DNA of 64,000 bases from positions 8,809,315 to 8,873,314 of the forward strand of contig CM041199.1 of NCBI GenBank assembly GCA_023078555.1, written 5' to 3'. Below, one piece after another: positions 24,761 to 37,713 of the stretch. A program made the translations under genes and the position numbers. Positions within the stretch are counted from its first letter, which is position 1. Every line of letters starts with the position of its first letter. This DNA comes from Ulva prolifera (lineage: Eukaryota > Chlorophyta > Ulvophyceae > Ulvales > Ulvaceae). The notes beneath the pieces were generated by a model. That model searched no databases. It had not been told where the DNA came from and worked only from the letters and a program-made list of their open reading frames with translations.

Positions 24761-27244
24761 GGTGGCTTAAGCAACTCCCAAGCCCGTCTAGGCAACTCCC
24801 AAGCATGTTTGCGTAGAAACCTGGTCGCTTAAGCAACTCCCAAGCCTGTCTAGGCAACTCCCAAGCATAATTGCATAGATACCATGTGGCTTAAGCAACT
24901 CCCAAGCCTGTCTAGGCAACTCCCAAGCATAATTGCATAGATACCAGGTGGCTTAAGCAACTCCCAAGCCTGTCTACGCAACTCCCAAGCATGTCTAGTC
25001 AACTCCTCAGCATGTTTGCGTAGAAACAAAGTCGTTTTAGCAACTCCCAAGCATGTCTATTCAACTCCCAAGCATAATTGCATAGATACCATGTGGCTTA
25101 AGCAACTCCCAAGCATGTCTAGTCAAGTCCCAAGCATGTTTGCGTAGAAACCAGGTGGCTTAAGCAACTCCCAAGCCTGTCTAGGCAACTCCCAAGCATA
25201 ATTGCATAGATACCAGGTGGCTTAAGCAACGCCCAAGCCTGTCTAGTCAACTCCCAAGCATGTTAGCGTAGAAACCAGGTGGCTTAAGCAACTCCCAAGC
25301 CGGTCTAGTCAACTCCCAAGCACGTTTGCGTAGAAACCAGGTGGCTTAAGCAACTCCCAAGCCTGTCTAGGCAACTCCCAAGCATAATTGCATAGATACC
25401 AGGTGGCTTAAGCAACTCCCAAGCCTGTCTACGCAACTCCCAAGCATGTCTAGTCAACTCCCAAGCATGTTTGCGTAGAAAGCTGGTCGCTTAAGCAACT
25501 CCCAAGCCCGTCTAGGCAACTCCCAAGCATAATTGCATAGATACCATGTGGCTTAAGCAACTCCCAAGCCTGTCTACGCAACTCCCAAGCATGTCTAGTC
25601 TACTCCCAAGCATGTTTGCGCAGAAACCAGGTGGGTTAAGCAACTCCCAAGCCTGTCTAGGCAACTCCCAAGCATAATTGCATAGATACCATGTGGCTTA
25701 AGCAACTCCCAAGCATGTCTAGTCAAGTCCCAAGCATGTTTGCGTAGAAACCAGGTGGCTTAAGCAACTCCCAAGCCCGTCTAGGCAACTCCCAAGCATG
25801 TTTGCGTAGAAACCTGGTCGCTTAAGCAACTCCCAAGCCTGTCTAGGCAACTCCCAAGCATAATTGCATAGATACCAGGTGGCTTAAGCAACTCCCAAGC
25901 CTGTCTAGGCAACTCCCAAGCATAATTGCATAGATACCAGGTGGCTTAAGCAACTCCCAAGCCTGTCTACGCAACTCCCAAGCATGTCTAGTCAACTCCT
26001 CAGCATGTTTGCGTAGAAACAAAGTCGTTTTAGCAACTCCCAAGCATGTCTAGTCAACTCCCAAGCATAATTGCATAGATACCATGTGGCTTAAGCAACT
26101 CCCAAGCATGTCTAGTCAAGTCCCAAGCATGTTTGCGTAGAAACCAGGTGGCTTCAGCAACTCCCAAGCCTGTCTAGGCAACTCCCAAGCATAATTGCAT
26201 AGATACCAGGTGGCTTAAGCAACGCCCAAGCCTGTCTAGTCAACTCCCAAGCATGTTAGCGTAGAAACCAGGTGGCTTAAGCAACTCCCAAGCCGGTCTA
26301 GTCAACTCCCAAGCACGTTTGCGTAGAAACCAGGTGGCTTAAGCAACTCCCAAGCCTGTCTAGGCAACTCCCAAGCATAATTGCATAGATACCAGGTGGC
26401 TTAAGCAACTCCCAAGCCTGTCTACGCAACTCCCAAGCATGTCTAGTCAACTCCCAAGCATGTTTGCGTAGAAAGCTGGTCGCTTAAGCAACTCCCAAGC
26501 CCGTCTAGGCAACTCCCAAGCATAATTGCATAGATACCATGTGGCTTAAGCAACTCCCAAGCCTGTCTACGCAACTCCCAAGCATGTCTAGTCTACTCCC
26601 AAGCATGTTTGCGCAGAAACCAGGTGGGTTAAGCAACTCCCAAGCCTGTCTAGGCAACTCCCAAGCATAATTGCATAGATACCATGTGGCTTAAGCAACT
26701 CCCAAGCATGTCTAGTCAAGTCCCAAGCATGTTTGCGTAGAAACCAGGTGGCTTAAGCAACTCCCAAGCCCGTCTAGGCAACTCCCAAGCATGTTTGCGT
26801 AGAAACCTGGTCGCTTAAGCAACTCCCAAGCCTGTCTAGGCAACTCCCAAGCATAATTGCATAGATACCAGGTGGCTTAAGCAACTCCCAAGCCTGTCTA
26901 GGCAACTCCCAAGCATAATTGCATAGATACCAGGTGGCTTAAGCAACTCCCAAGCCTGTCTACGCAACTCCCAAGCATGTCTAGTCAACTCCTCAGCATG
27001 TTTGCGTAGAAACAAAGTCGTTTTAGCAACTCCCAAGCATGTCTAGTCAACTCCCAAGCATAATTGCATAGATACCATGTGGCTTAAGCAACTCCCAAGC
27101 ATGTCTAGTCAAGTCCCAAGCATGTTTGCGTAGAAACCAGGTGGCTTCAGCAACTCCCAAGCCTGTCTAGGCAACTCCCAAGCATAATTGCATAGATACC
27201 AGGTGGCTTAAGCAACGCCCAAGCCTGTCTAGTCAACTCCCAAG
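24761..27244. repeat. 993-bp tandem, two full and one half copy
   Basis: Units run 24761-25753, 25754-26746 and 26747 to about 27244, with a constant offset of 993 (12 short plus three long monomers). The second and third units share changes absent from the first: CTAGTCAACTCCC where the first has CTATTCAACTCCC (about 25058), and GGTGGCTTCAGC (about 26151) where the first has GGTGGCTTAAGC. The third unit therefore derives from the second. A rare GCGCAGAAACCAGGTGGGTTAAG monomer pair marks units one and two near 25620 and 26612. Confidence 0.9.
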
Positions 27245-27529
27245 CATGTTTGCGTAGAAACCAGGTGGCTTAAGCAACTCCCAAGCCCGTCTAGGCAACT
27301 CCCAAGCATGTTTGCGTAGAAACCTGGTCGCTTAAGCAACTTTCAAGCCTGTCTAGGCAACTCCCAAGCATGTCTACTCAACTCCCAAGCATAATTGCAT
27401 AGATACCAGGTGGCTTAAGCAACTCCCAAGCATGTCTAGTCAAGTCCCAAGCATGTTTGCGTAGAAACCAGGTGGCTTAAGCAACTCCCAAGCCTGTCTA
27501 GGCAACTCCCAAGCATAATTGCATAGATA
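26747..27529. repeat. Segment near-identical to the window's right end (63218-64000)
   Basis: All 783 bp match the last 783 bp of the window with an offset of 36,471. The only difference I noticed is CATGTCTAGT (about 27431) against CCTGTCTAGT (about 63902). Shared rare variants are CTTCAGCAACTCCC and CAACTTTCAAGCC (27341 and 63812). Related copies lie at about 55.0-55.5 and 59.8-60.2 kb. Since the right-hand copy runs off the window, the match may be longer. Confidence 0.87.
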
Positions 27530-27559
27530 CCAGGTGGCTTAAGCAACTCCCAAGCCTGT

Positions 27560-28443
27560 CTAGTCAACTCCCAAGCATGTTTGCGTAGAAACCAGGTGGC
27601 TTAAGCAACTCCCAAGCCCGTCTAGGCAACTCCCAAGCATGTTTGCGTAGAAACCTGGTCGCTTAAGCAACTCCCAAGCCTGTCTAGGCAACTCCCAAGC
27701 ATGTCTACTCAACTCCCAAGCATGTTTGCGTAGAAACAAAGTCGTTTTAGCAACTCCCAAGCATGTCTAGTCAACTCCCAAGCATAATTGCATAGATAGC
27801 AGGTGGCTGAAGCAACTCCCAAGCCTGTCTAGGCAACTCCCAAGCATAATTGCATAGATACCAGGTGGCTTAAGCAACTCCCAAGCCTGTCTACGCAACT
27901 CCCCAGCATGTCTAGTCAACTCCTCAGCATGTTTGCGTAGAAACAAAGTCGTTTTAGCAACTCCCAAGCATGTCTAGTCAACTCCCAAGCATAATTGCAT
28001 AGATACCAGGTGGCTGAAGCAACTCCCAAGCCTGTCTAGGCAACTCCCAAGCATGTCTAGTCAACTCCCAAGCATGTTAGCGTAGAAACCAGGTGGCTTA
28101 AGCAACTCCCAAGCCGGTCTAGTGAACTCCCAAGCACGTTTGCGTAGAAACCAGGTGGCTTAAGCAACTCCCAAGCCCGTCTAGGCAACTCCCAAGCATA
28201 ATTGCATAGATACCATGTGGCTTAAGCAACTCCCAAGCCTGTCCAGGCAACTCCCAAGCATGTCTACTCAACTCCCAAGCATGTTTGCGTAGAAACAAAG
28301 TCGTTTTAGCAACTCCCAAGCATGTCTAGTCAACTCCCAAGCATAATTGCATAGATACCATGTGGCTTAAGCAACTCCCAAGCCTGTCTAGGCAACTCCC
28401 AAGCATGTTTGCGTAGAAACCTGGTCGCTTAAGCAACTCCCAA
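27560..28443. repeat. Segment repeated 28.1 kb away (55669-56552 and 60430-61313)
   Basis: These 884 bp recur at 55669-56552 (offset 28,109) and again 4,761 bp further. The content includes three AAAGTCG-box monomers in a fixed spacing, CTCCCCAGC, GTTAGCG and CCTGTCCAGG. Differences seen include GATAGCAGG at 27798, CTAGTC against CTATTC (about 28049 and 56166) and TCCAGGCAAC against TCCAGACAAC. At 28444 this copy turns to AAGGCTGTC while the distant ones turn to CCCGTC. Confidence 0.87.
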
Positions 28444-30080
28444 GGCTGTCTAGGTAACTCCCAAGCATGTCTAGTCTACTCGCAAGCATGTTTGCGTAGA
28501 AACCTGGTCGCTTAAGCAACTCCCAAGCCGGTCTAGGCAACTCCCAAACCTGTCTAGTCAACTCCCAAGCATGTTTGCGTAGAAACCTGGTGGCTTAAGC
28601 AACTCCCAAGCCTGTCTAGTCAACTCCCAAGCATGTTTGCGTAGAAACCAGGTGGCTTAAGCAACTCCCAAGCCCGTCTAGGCAACTCCCAAGCATGTTT
28701 GCGTAGAAACCTGGTCGCTTAAGCAACTCCCAAGCCTGTCTAGGCAACTCCCAAGCCTGTCTAGTCAACTCCCAAGCATGTTTGCGTAGAAACCTGGTGG
28801 CTTAAGCAACTCCCAACCCCGTCTAGGCAACTCCCAAGCATGTTTGCGTAGAAACCTGGTCGCTTAAGCAACTCCCAAGCCTGTCTAGGCAACTCCCAAG
28901 CCTGTCTAGTCAACTCCCAAGCATGTTTGCGTAGAAACCTGGTGGCTTAAGCAACTCCCAAGCCTGTCTAGTCAACTCCCAAGCATGTTTGCGTAGAAAC
29001 CAGGTGGCTTAAGCAACTCCCAAGCCCGTCTAGGCAACTCCCAAGCATGTTTGCGTAGAAACCTGGTCGCTTAAGCAACTCCCAAGCCTGTCTAGGCAAC
29101 TCCCAAGCCTGTCTAGTCAACTCCCAAGCATGTTTGCGTAGAAACCTGGTGGCTTAAGCAACTCCCAAGCCCGTCTAGGCAACTCCCAAGCATGTTTGCG
29201 TAGAAACCTGGTCGCTTAAGCAACTCCCAAGCCTGTCTAGGCAACTCCCAAGCATAATTGCATAGATACCAGGTGGCTTAAGCAACTCCCAAGCCTGTCT
29301 AGGCAACTCCCAAGCATAATTGCATAGATACCAGGTGGCTTAAGCAACTCCCAAGCCTGTCTACGCAACTCCCAAGCATGTCTAGTCAACTCCTCAGCAT
29401 GTTTGCGTAGAAACAAAGTCGTTTTAGCAACTCCCAAGCATGTCTATTCAACTCCCAAGCATAATTGCATAGATACCATGTGGCTTAAGCAACTCCCAAG
29501 CATGTCTAGTCAAGTCCCAAGCATGTTTGCGTAGAAACCAGGTGGCTTAAGCAACTCCCAAGCCTGTCTAGGCAACTCCCAAGCATAATTGCATAGATAC
29601 CAGGTGGCTTAAGCAACGCCCAAGCCTGTCTAGTCAACTCCCAAGCATGTTAGCGTAGAAACCAGGTGGCTTAAGCAACTCCCAAGCCGGTCTAGTCAAC
29701 TCCCAAGCACGTTTGCGTAGAAACCAGGTGGCTTAAGCAACTCCCAAGCCTGTCTAGGCAACTCCCAAGCATAATTGCATAGATACCAGGTGGCTTAAGC
29801 AACTCCCAAGCCTGTCTACGCAACTCCCAAGCATGTCTAGTCAACTCCCAAGCATGTTTGCGTAGAAAGCTGGTCGCTTAAGCAACTCCCAAGCCCGTCT
29901 AGGCAACTCCCAAGCATAATTGCATAGACACCATGTGGCTTAAGCAACTCCCAAGCCTGTCTACGCAACTCCCAAGCATGTCTAGTCTACTCCCAAGCAT
30001 GTTTGCGCAGAAACCAGGTGGGTTAAGCAACTCCCAAGTCTGTCAAGGCAACTCCCAAGCCCGACTAGTCAACTCCCAAG
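28444..30080. repeat. Satellite stretch with 145-bp dimers and a copy of the 56.9-57.7 kb segment
   Basis: The left part has CAAGGCTGTC, CTACTCGCAAGC and CCCAAACCTG variants, followed by 62+83-bp dimers spaced 145 bp apart (CCCGTCTAGG at 28673 and CCCCGTCTAGG at 28818). From about 29.2 kb to 30.08 kb it matches about 56.9-57.75 kb with an offset of 27,674, ending in the GTCTGTCAAGG and CCCGACTAGTC monomer that becomes common further right. No gene or unique DNA. Confidence 0.82.
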
Positions 30081-32575
30081 CATGTTTGCATAGATACCAG
30101 GTGGCTTAAGCAACTCCCAAGCCTGTCTCGGCAACTCCCAATCATGTTTGCATAGATACCAAGTGGCTTAAGCAACTCCCAAGCCTGTCTCGGCTACTCC
30201 CAAGCATGTTTGCATAGATACCATGTGGCTTAAGCAACTCCCAAGCCTGTCTAGGCAACACCCAAGCATGGCTAGTCTACTCCAAAGCATGTTTGCGCAG
30301 AAACCAGGTGGGTTAAGCAACTCCCAAGTCTGTCAAGGCAACTCCCAAGCATAATTGCATAGATACCAGGTGGCTGAAGCAACTCCCAAGCCTGTCTAGT
30401 CAACTCCCAAGCATAATTGCATAGATACCAGGTGGCTGAAGCAACTCCCAAGCCTGTCTAGGCAACTCCCCAGCATGTCTAGTCAACTCCCAAGCATGTT
30501 TGCGTAGAAACCTGGTCGCTTAAGCAACTCCCAAGCCTGTCTAGGCAACTCCCAAGCATAATTGCATAGATACCAGGTGGCTGAAGCAACTCCCAAGCCT
30601 GTCTAGGCAACTCCCAAGCATAATTGCATAGATACCAGGTGGCTGAAGCAACTCCCAAGCCTGTCTACGCAACTCCCAAGCATGTCTAGTCAACTCCTCT
30701 GCATGTTTGCGTAGAAACAAAGTCGTTTTAGCAACTCCCAAGCATGTCATGTCAACTCCCAAGCATAATTGCATAGATACCAGGTGGCTGAAGCAACTCC
30801 CAAGCCTGTCTAGGCAACTCCCAAGCATGTCTAGTCAACTCCCAAGCATGTTAGCGTAGAAACCAGGTGGCTTAAGCAACTCCCAAGCCGGTCTAGTGAA
30901 CTCCTAAGCACGTTTGCGTAGAAACCAGGTAGCTTAAGCAACTCCCAAGCCCGTCTAGGCAACTCCCAAGCATAATTGCATAGATACCATGTGGCTTAAG
31001 CAACTCCCAAGCCTGTCTAGTCAAGTCCCAAGCATGTTTGCGTAGAAACCAGGTGGCTTAAGCAACTCCCAAGCCTGCCTAGGCAACTCCCAAGCATGTT
31101 TGCGTAGAAACCTGGTCGCTTAAGCAACTCCCAAGCCTGTCTAGGCAACTGCCAAGCATGTCTAGTCTACTCGCAATCATGTTTGCGTAGAAACCTGGTC
31201 GCTTAAGCAACTCCCAAGCCGGTCTAGGCAACTCCCAAACCTGTCTAGTCAACTCCCAAGCATGTTTGCGTAGAAACCTGGTGGCTTAAGCAACTCCCAA
31301 GCCTGTCTAGTCAACTCCCAAGCATGTTTGCGTAGAAACCAGGTGGCTTAAGCAACTCCCAAGCCGGTCTAGTGAACTCCTAAGCACGTTTGCGTAGAAA
31401 CCAGGTAGCTTAAGCAACTCCCAAGCCCGTCTAGGCAACTCCCAAGCATAATTGCATAGATACCATGTGGCTTAAGCAACTCCCAAGCCTGTCCAGGCAA
31501 CTCCCAAACCTGTCTAGTCAACTCCCAAGCATGTTTGCGTAGAAACCTGGTGGCTTAAGCAACTCCCAAGCCTGTCTAGTCAACTCCCAAGCATGTTTGC
31601 GTAGAAACCAGGTGGCTTAAGCAACTCCCAAGCCCGTCTAGGCAACTCCCAAGCATGTTTGCGTAGAAACCTGGTCGCTTAAGCAACTCCCAAGCCTGTC
31701 TAGGCAACTCCCAAGCCTGTCTAGTCAACTCCCAAGCATGTTTGCGTAGAAACCTGGTGGCTTAAGCAACTCCCAAGCCCGTCTAGGCAACTCCCAAGCA
31801 TGTTTGCGTAGAAACCTGGTGGCTTAAGCAACTCCCAAGCCTGTCTAGTCAACTCCCAAGCATGTTTGCGTAGAAACCAGGTGGCTTAAGCAACTCCCAA
31901 GCCGGTCTAGTGAACTCCCAAGCATGTTTGCGTAGAAACCTGGTCGCTTAAGCAACTCCCAAGGCTGTCTAGGCAACTCCCAAGCATGTCTAGTCTACTC
32001 GCAAGCATGTTTGCGTAGAAACCTGGTCGCTTAAGCAACTCCCAAGCCGGTCTAGGCAACTCCCAAACCTGTCTAGTCAACTCCCAAGCATGTTTGCGTA
32101 GAAACCTGGTGGCTTAAGCAACTCCCAAGCCTGTCTAGTCAACTCCCAAGCATGTTTGCGTAGAAACCAGGTGGCTTAAGCAACTCCCAAGCCCGTCTAG
32201 GCAACTCCCAAGCATGTTTGCGTAGAAACCTGGTCGCTTAAGCAACTCCCAAGCCTGTCTAGGCAACTCCCAAGCCTGTCTAGTCAACTCCCAAGCATGT
32301 TTGCGTAGAAACCTGGTGGCTTAAGCAACTCCCAAGCCCGTCTAGGCAACTCCCAAGCATGTTTGCGTAGAAACCTGATCGCTTAAGCAACTCCCAAGCC
32401 TGTCTAGGCAACTCCCAAGCATAATTGCATAGATACCAGGTGGCTTAAGCAACTCCCAAGCATGTCTAGGCAACTCCCAAGCATAATTGCATAGATACCA
32501 GGTGGCTTAAGCAACTCCCAAGCCTGTCTAGTCAACTCCCAAGCATGTTTGCGTAGAAACCAGGTGGCTTAAGCA
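30081..32575. repeat. Mosaic block introducing the CATGTCATGTCAAC and CTGTCTCGG markers
   Basis: From about 30.1 kb the array takes on a new set of variants that dominates up to 50 kb: GCCTGTCTCGGC, CACCCAAGCATGGC, CTCCAAAGC, GCTGAAGC boxes and CATGTCATGTCAAC (about 30745). Near 30083 this copy lacks one 62-bp monomer (the one with CCAAGTCGTTCAAG) that later copies have. About 30.85-31.37 kb recurs at 35.4-35.9 kb with an offset of 4,533, marked by CCTGCCTAGG (31074 and 35607). The stretch from 31.2 to 32.4 kb is a series of CCGGTCTAGG, CCCAAACCTG and CCCGTCTAGG monomers. Confidence 0.82.
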
Positions 32576-35482
32576 ACTCGCAAGCCTGTCTAGGCAACTC
32601 CCAAGCATAATTGCATAGATACCAGGTGGCTTAAGCAACTCCCAAGCCTGTCTACGCAACTCCCAAGCATGTCTAGTCAACTCCCAAGCATGTTTGCGTA
32701 GAAAGCTGGTCGCTTAAGCAACTCCCAAGCCCGTCTAGGCAACTCCCAAGCATAATTGCATAGACACCATGTGGCTTAAGCAACTCCCAAGCATGTCTAG
32801 TCTACTCCCAAGCATGTTTGCGCAGAAACCAGGTGGGTTAAGCAACTCCCAAGTCTGTCAAGGCAACTCCCAAGCCCGACTAGTCAACTCCCAAGCATGT
32901 TTTCGTAGAAACCAAGTCGTTCAAGCAACTCCCAAGCCTGTATAGGCAACTCCCAAGCATGTTTGCATAGATACCAGGTGGCTTAAGCAACTCCCAAGCC
33001 TGTCTCGGCAACTCCCAATCATGTTTGCATAGATACCAAGTGGCTTAAGCAACTCCCAAGCCTGTCTCGGCTACTCCCAAGCATGTTTGCATAGATACCA
33101 TGTGGCTTAAGCAACTCCCAAGCCTGTCTAGGCAACACCCAAGCATGGCTAGTCTACTCCAAAGCATGTTTGCGCAGAAACCAGGTGGGTTAAGCAACTC
33201 CCAAGTCTGTCAAGGCAACTCCCAAGCATAATTGCATAGATACCAGGTGGCTGAAGCAACTCCCAAGCCTGTCTAGTCAACTCCCAAGCATAATTGCATA
33301 GATACCAGGTGGCTGAAGCAACTCCCAAGCCTGTCTAGGCAACTCCCCAGCATGTCTAGTCAACTCCCAAGCATGTTTGCGTAGAAACCTGGTCGCTTAA
33401 GCAACTCCCAAGCCTGTCTAGGCAACTCCCAAGCAGAATTGCATAGATACCAGGTGGCTGAAGCAACTCCCAAGCCTGTCAAGCCAACTCCCAAGCATAA
33501 TTGCATAGATACCAGGTGGCTGAAGCAACTCCCAAGCCTGTCTACGCAACTCCCAAGCATGTCTAGTCAACTCCTCAGCATGTTTGCGTAGAAACAAAAT
33601 CGTTTTAGCAACTCCCAAGCATGTCATGTCAACTCCCAAGCATAATTGCATAGATACCAGGTGGCTGAAGCAACTCCCAAGCCTGTCTAGGCAACTCCCA
33701 AGCATGTCTAGTCAACTCCCAAGCATGTTAGCGTAGAAACCAGGTGGCTTAAGCAACTCCCAAGCCGGTCTAGTGAACTCCTAAGCACGTTTGCGTAGAA
33801 ACCAGGTAGCTTAAGCAACTCCCAAGCCTGTCTAGGCAACTCCCAAGCATAATTGCATAGATACCAGGTGGCTTAAGCAACTCCCAAGCATGTCTAGGCA
33901 ACTCCCAAGCATAATTGCATAGATACCAGGTGGCTTAAGCAACTCCCAAGCCTGTCTAGTCAACTCCCAAGCATGTTTGCGTAGAAACCAGGTGGCTTAA
34001 GCAACTCCCAAGCCCGTCTAGGCAACTCCCAAGCATGTTTGCGTAGAAACCTGGTCGCTTAAGCAAATCCCAAGCCTGTCTAGGCAACTCCCAAGCCTGT
34101 CTAGTCAACTCCCAAGCATGTTTGCGTAGAAACCAGGTGGCTTAAGCAACTCCCAAGCCGGTCTAGTCAACTCCCAAGCACGTTTGCGTAGAAACCAGGT
34201 GGCTTAAGCAACTCGCAAGCCTGTCTAGGCAACTCCCAAGCATAATTGCATAGATACCAGGTGGCTTAAGCAACTCCCAAGCCTGTCTACGCAACTCCCA
34301 AGCATGTCTAGTCAACTCCCAAGCATGTTTGCGTAGAAAGCTGGTCGCTTAAGCAACTCCCAAGCCCGTCTAGGCAACTCCCAAGCATAATTGCATAGAC
34401 ACCATGTGGCTTAAGCAACTCCCAAGCCTGTCTACGCAACTCCCAAGCATGTCTAGTCTACTCCCAAGCATGTTTGCGCAGAAACCAGGTGGGTTAAGCA
34501 ACTCCCAAGTCTGTCAAGGCAACTCCCAAGCCCGACTAGTCAACTCCCAAGCATGTTTTCGTAGAAACCAAGTCGTTCAAGCAACTCCCAAGCCTGTATA
34601 GGCAACTCCCAAGCATGTTTGCATAGATACCAGGTGGCTTAAGCAACTCCCAAGCCTGTCTCGGCAACTCCCAATCATGTTTGCATAGATACCAAGTGGC
34701 TTAAGCAACTCCCAAGCCTGTCTCGGCTACTCCCAAGCATGTTTGCATAGATACCATGTGGCTTAAGCAACTCCCAAGCCTGTCTAGGCAACACCCAAGC
34801 ATGGCTAGTCTACTCCAAAGCATGTTTGCGCAGAAACCAGGTGGGTTAAGCAACTCCCAAGTCTGTCAAGGCAACTCCAAAGCATAATTGCATAGATACC
34901 AGGTGGCTGAAGCAACTCCCAAGCCTGTCTAGTCAACTCCCAAGCATAATTGCATAGATACCAGGTGGCTGAAGCAACTCCCAAGCCTGTCTAGGCAACT
35001 CCCCAGCATGTCTAGTCAACTCCCAAGCATGTTTGCGTAGAAACCTGGTCGCTTAAGCAACTCCCAAGCCTGTCTAGGCAACTCCCAAGCATAATTGCAT
35101 AGATACCAGGTGGCTGAAGCAACTCCCAAGCCTGTCAAGCCAACTCCCAAGCATAATTGCATAGATACCAGGTGGCTGAAGCAACTCCCAAGCCTGTCTA
35201 CGCAACTCCCAAGCATGTCTAGTCAACTCCTCAGCATGTTTGCGTAGAAACAAAGTCGTTTTAGCAACTCCCAAGCATGTCATGTCAACTCCCAAGCATA
35301 ATTGCATAGATACCAGGTGGCTGAAGCAACTCCCAAGCCTGTCTAGGCAACTCCCAAGCATGTCTAGTCAACTCCCAAGCATGTTAGCGTAGAAACCAGG
35401 TGGCTTAAGCAACTCCCAAGCCGGTCTAGTGAACTCCTAAGCACGTTTGCGTAGAAACCAGGTAGCTTAAGCAACTCCCAAG
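32576..35482. repeat. 1,656-bp-spaced duplication (32576-33826 and 34211-35482)
   Basis: The two segments start from a shared rare ACTCGCAAGC and contain the full set of right-hand markers. At first the offset is 1,635 and then 1,656, because the first copy lacks one 21-bp sub-repeat near 32781-32792 (GTGGCTTAAG, then one sub-repeat straight into CATGTCTAGTCTAC). Private changes in the first copy include CATGTCTAG context CAGAATTGC (about 33434) and AAAATCGTTTTAG (about 33596) in place of AAAGTCGTTTTAG. The second shows CTCCAAAGCATAATTGC (about 34876). Confidence 0.86.
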
Positions 35483-37713
35483 CCCGTCTAGGCAACTCCC
35501 AAGCATAATTGCATAGATACCATGTGGCTTAAGCAACTCCCAAGCCTGTCTAGTCAAGTCCCAAGCATGTTTGCGTAGAAACCAGGTGGCTTAAGCAACT
35601 CCCAAGCCTGCCTAGGCAACTCCCAAGCATGTTTGCGTAGAAACCTGGTCGCTTAAGCAACTCCCAAGCCTGTCTAGGCAACTGCCAAGCATGTCTAGTC
35701 TACTCGCAATCATGTTTGCGTAGAAACCTGGTCGCTTAAGCAACTCCCAAGCCGGTCTAGGCAACTCCCAAACCTGTCTAGTCAACTCCCAAGCATGTTT
35801 GCGTAGAAACCTGGTGGCTTAAGCAACTCCCAAGCCTGTCTAGTCAACTCCCAAGCATGTTTGCGTAGAAACCAGGTGGCTTAAGCAACTCCCAAGCCGG
35901 TCTAGTGAACTCCTAAGCACGTTTGCGTAGAAACCAGGTAGCTTAAGCAACTCCCAAGCCCGTCTAGGCAACTCCCAAGCATAATTGCATAGATACCATG
36001 TGGCTTAAGCAACTCCCAAGCCTGTCCAGGCAACTCCCAAGCATGTCTACTAAACTCCCAAGCATGTTTGCGTAGAAACAAAGTCGTTTTAGCAACTCCC
36101 AAGCATGTCTAGTCAACTCCCAAGCATAATTGCATAGATACCATGTGGCTTAAGCAACTCCCAAGCCTGTCTAGGCAACTCCCAAGCATGTTTGCGTAGA
36201 AACCTGGTCGCTTAAGCAACTCCCAAGGCTGTCTAGGCAACTCCCAAGCATGTCTAGTCTACTCGCAAGCATGTTTGCGTAGAAACCTGGTCGCTTAAGC
36301 AACTCCCAAGCCGGTCTAGGCAACTCCCAAACCTGTCTAGTCAACTCCCAAGCATGTTTGCGTAGAAACCTGGTGGCTTAAGCAACTCCCAAGCCTGTCT
36401 AGTCAACTCCCAAGCATGTTTGCGTAGAAACCAGGTGGCTTAAGCAACTCCCAAGCCCGTCTAGGCAACTCCCAAGCATGTTTGCGTAGAAACCTGGTCG
36501 CTTAAGCAACTCCCAAGCCTGTCTAGGCAACTCCCAAGCCTGTCTAGTCAACTCCCAAGCATGTTTGCGTAGAAACCTGGTGGCTTAAGCAACTCCCAAG
36601 CCCGTCTAGGCAACTCCCAAGCATGTTTGCGTAGAAACCTGATCGCTTAAGCAACTCCCAAGCCTGTCTAGGCAACTCCCAAGCATAATTGCATAGATAC
36701 CAGGTGGCTTAAGCAACTCCCAAGCATGTCTAGGCAACTCCCAAGCATAATTGCATAGATACCAGGTGGCTTAAGCAACTCCCAAGCCTGTCTAGTCAAC
36801 TCCCAAGCATGTTTGCGTAGAAACCAGGTGGCTTAAGCAACTCCCAAGCCCGTCTAGGCAACTCCCAAGCATGTTTGCGTAGAAACCTGGTCGCTTAAGC
36901 AAATCCCAAGCCTGTCTAGGCAACTCCCAAGCCTGTCTAGTCAACTCCCAAGCATGTTTGCGTAGAAACCAGGTGGCTTAAGCAACTCCCAAGCCGGTCT
37001 AGTCAACTCCCAAGCACGTTTGCGTAGAAACCAGGTGGCTTAAGCAACTCCCAAGCCTGTCTAGGCAACTCCCAAGCATAATTGCATAGATACCAGGTGG
37101 CTTAAGCAACTCCCAAGCCTGTCTACGCAACTCCCAAGCATGTCTAGTCAACTCCCAAGCATGTTTGCGTAGAAAGCTGGTCGCTTAAGCAACTCCCAAG
37201 CCCGTCTAGGCAACTCCCAAGCATAATTGCATAGACACCATGTGGCTTAAGCAACTCCCAAGCCTGTCTACGCAACTCCCAAGCATGTCTAGTCTACTCC
37301 CAAGCATGTTTGCGCAGAAACCAGGTGGGTTAAGCAACTCCCAAGTCTGTCAAGGCAACTCCCAAGCCCGACTAGTCAACTCCCAAGCATGTTTTCGTAG
37401 AAACCAAGTCGTTCAAGCAACTCCCAAGCCTGTATAGGCAACTCCCAAGCATGTTTGCATAGATACCAGGTGGCTTAAGCAACTCCCAAGCCTGTCTCGG
37501 CAACTCCCAATCATGTTTGCATAGATACCAAGTGGCTTAAGCAACTCCCAAGCCTGTCTCGGCTACTCCCAAGCATGTTTGCATAGATACCATGTGGCTT
37601 AAGCAACTCCCAAGCCTGTCTAGGCAACACCCAAGCATGGCTAGTCTACTCCAAAGCATGTTTGCGCAGAAACCAGGTGGGTTAAGCAACTCCCAAGTCT
37701 GTCAAGGCAACTC
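33827..37713. repeat. 2,836-bp-spaced duplication (33827-34877 and 36663-37713)
   Basis: About 1.05 kb recurs with an offset of 2,836 (27 short plus 14 long monomers). It overlaps the 1,656-bp-spaced duplication, so this region has gone through several rounds of exchange. The stretch between (35483-36662) repeats about 30.94-32.4 kb type material, including CAAGGCTGTC, CTCGCAATC, CCCAAACCTG and CCTGATCGC variants. No unique DNA. Confidence 0.84.

Noticed and set aside
34555-34580. Partial resemblance of TTTTCGTAGAAACCAAGTCG to a CENP-B box
   Set aside because: It has TTCG and the internal A at the right distance but lacks the CGGG core half, and it occurs only in one rare monomer class, so the match is likely chance.
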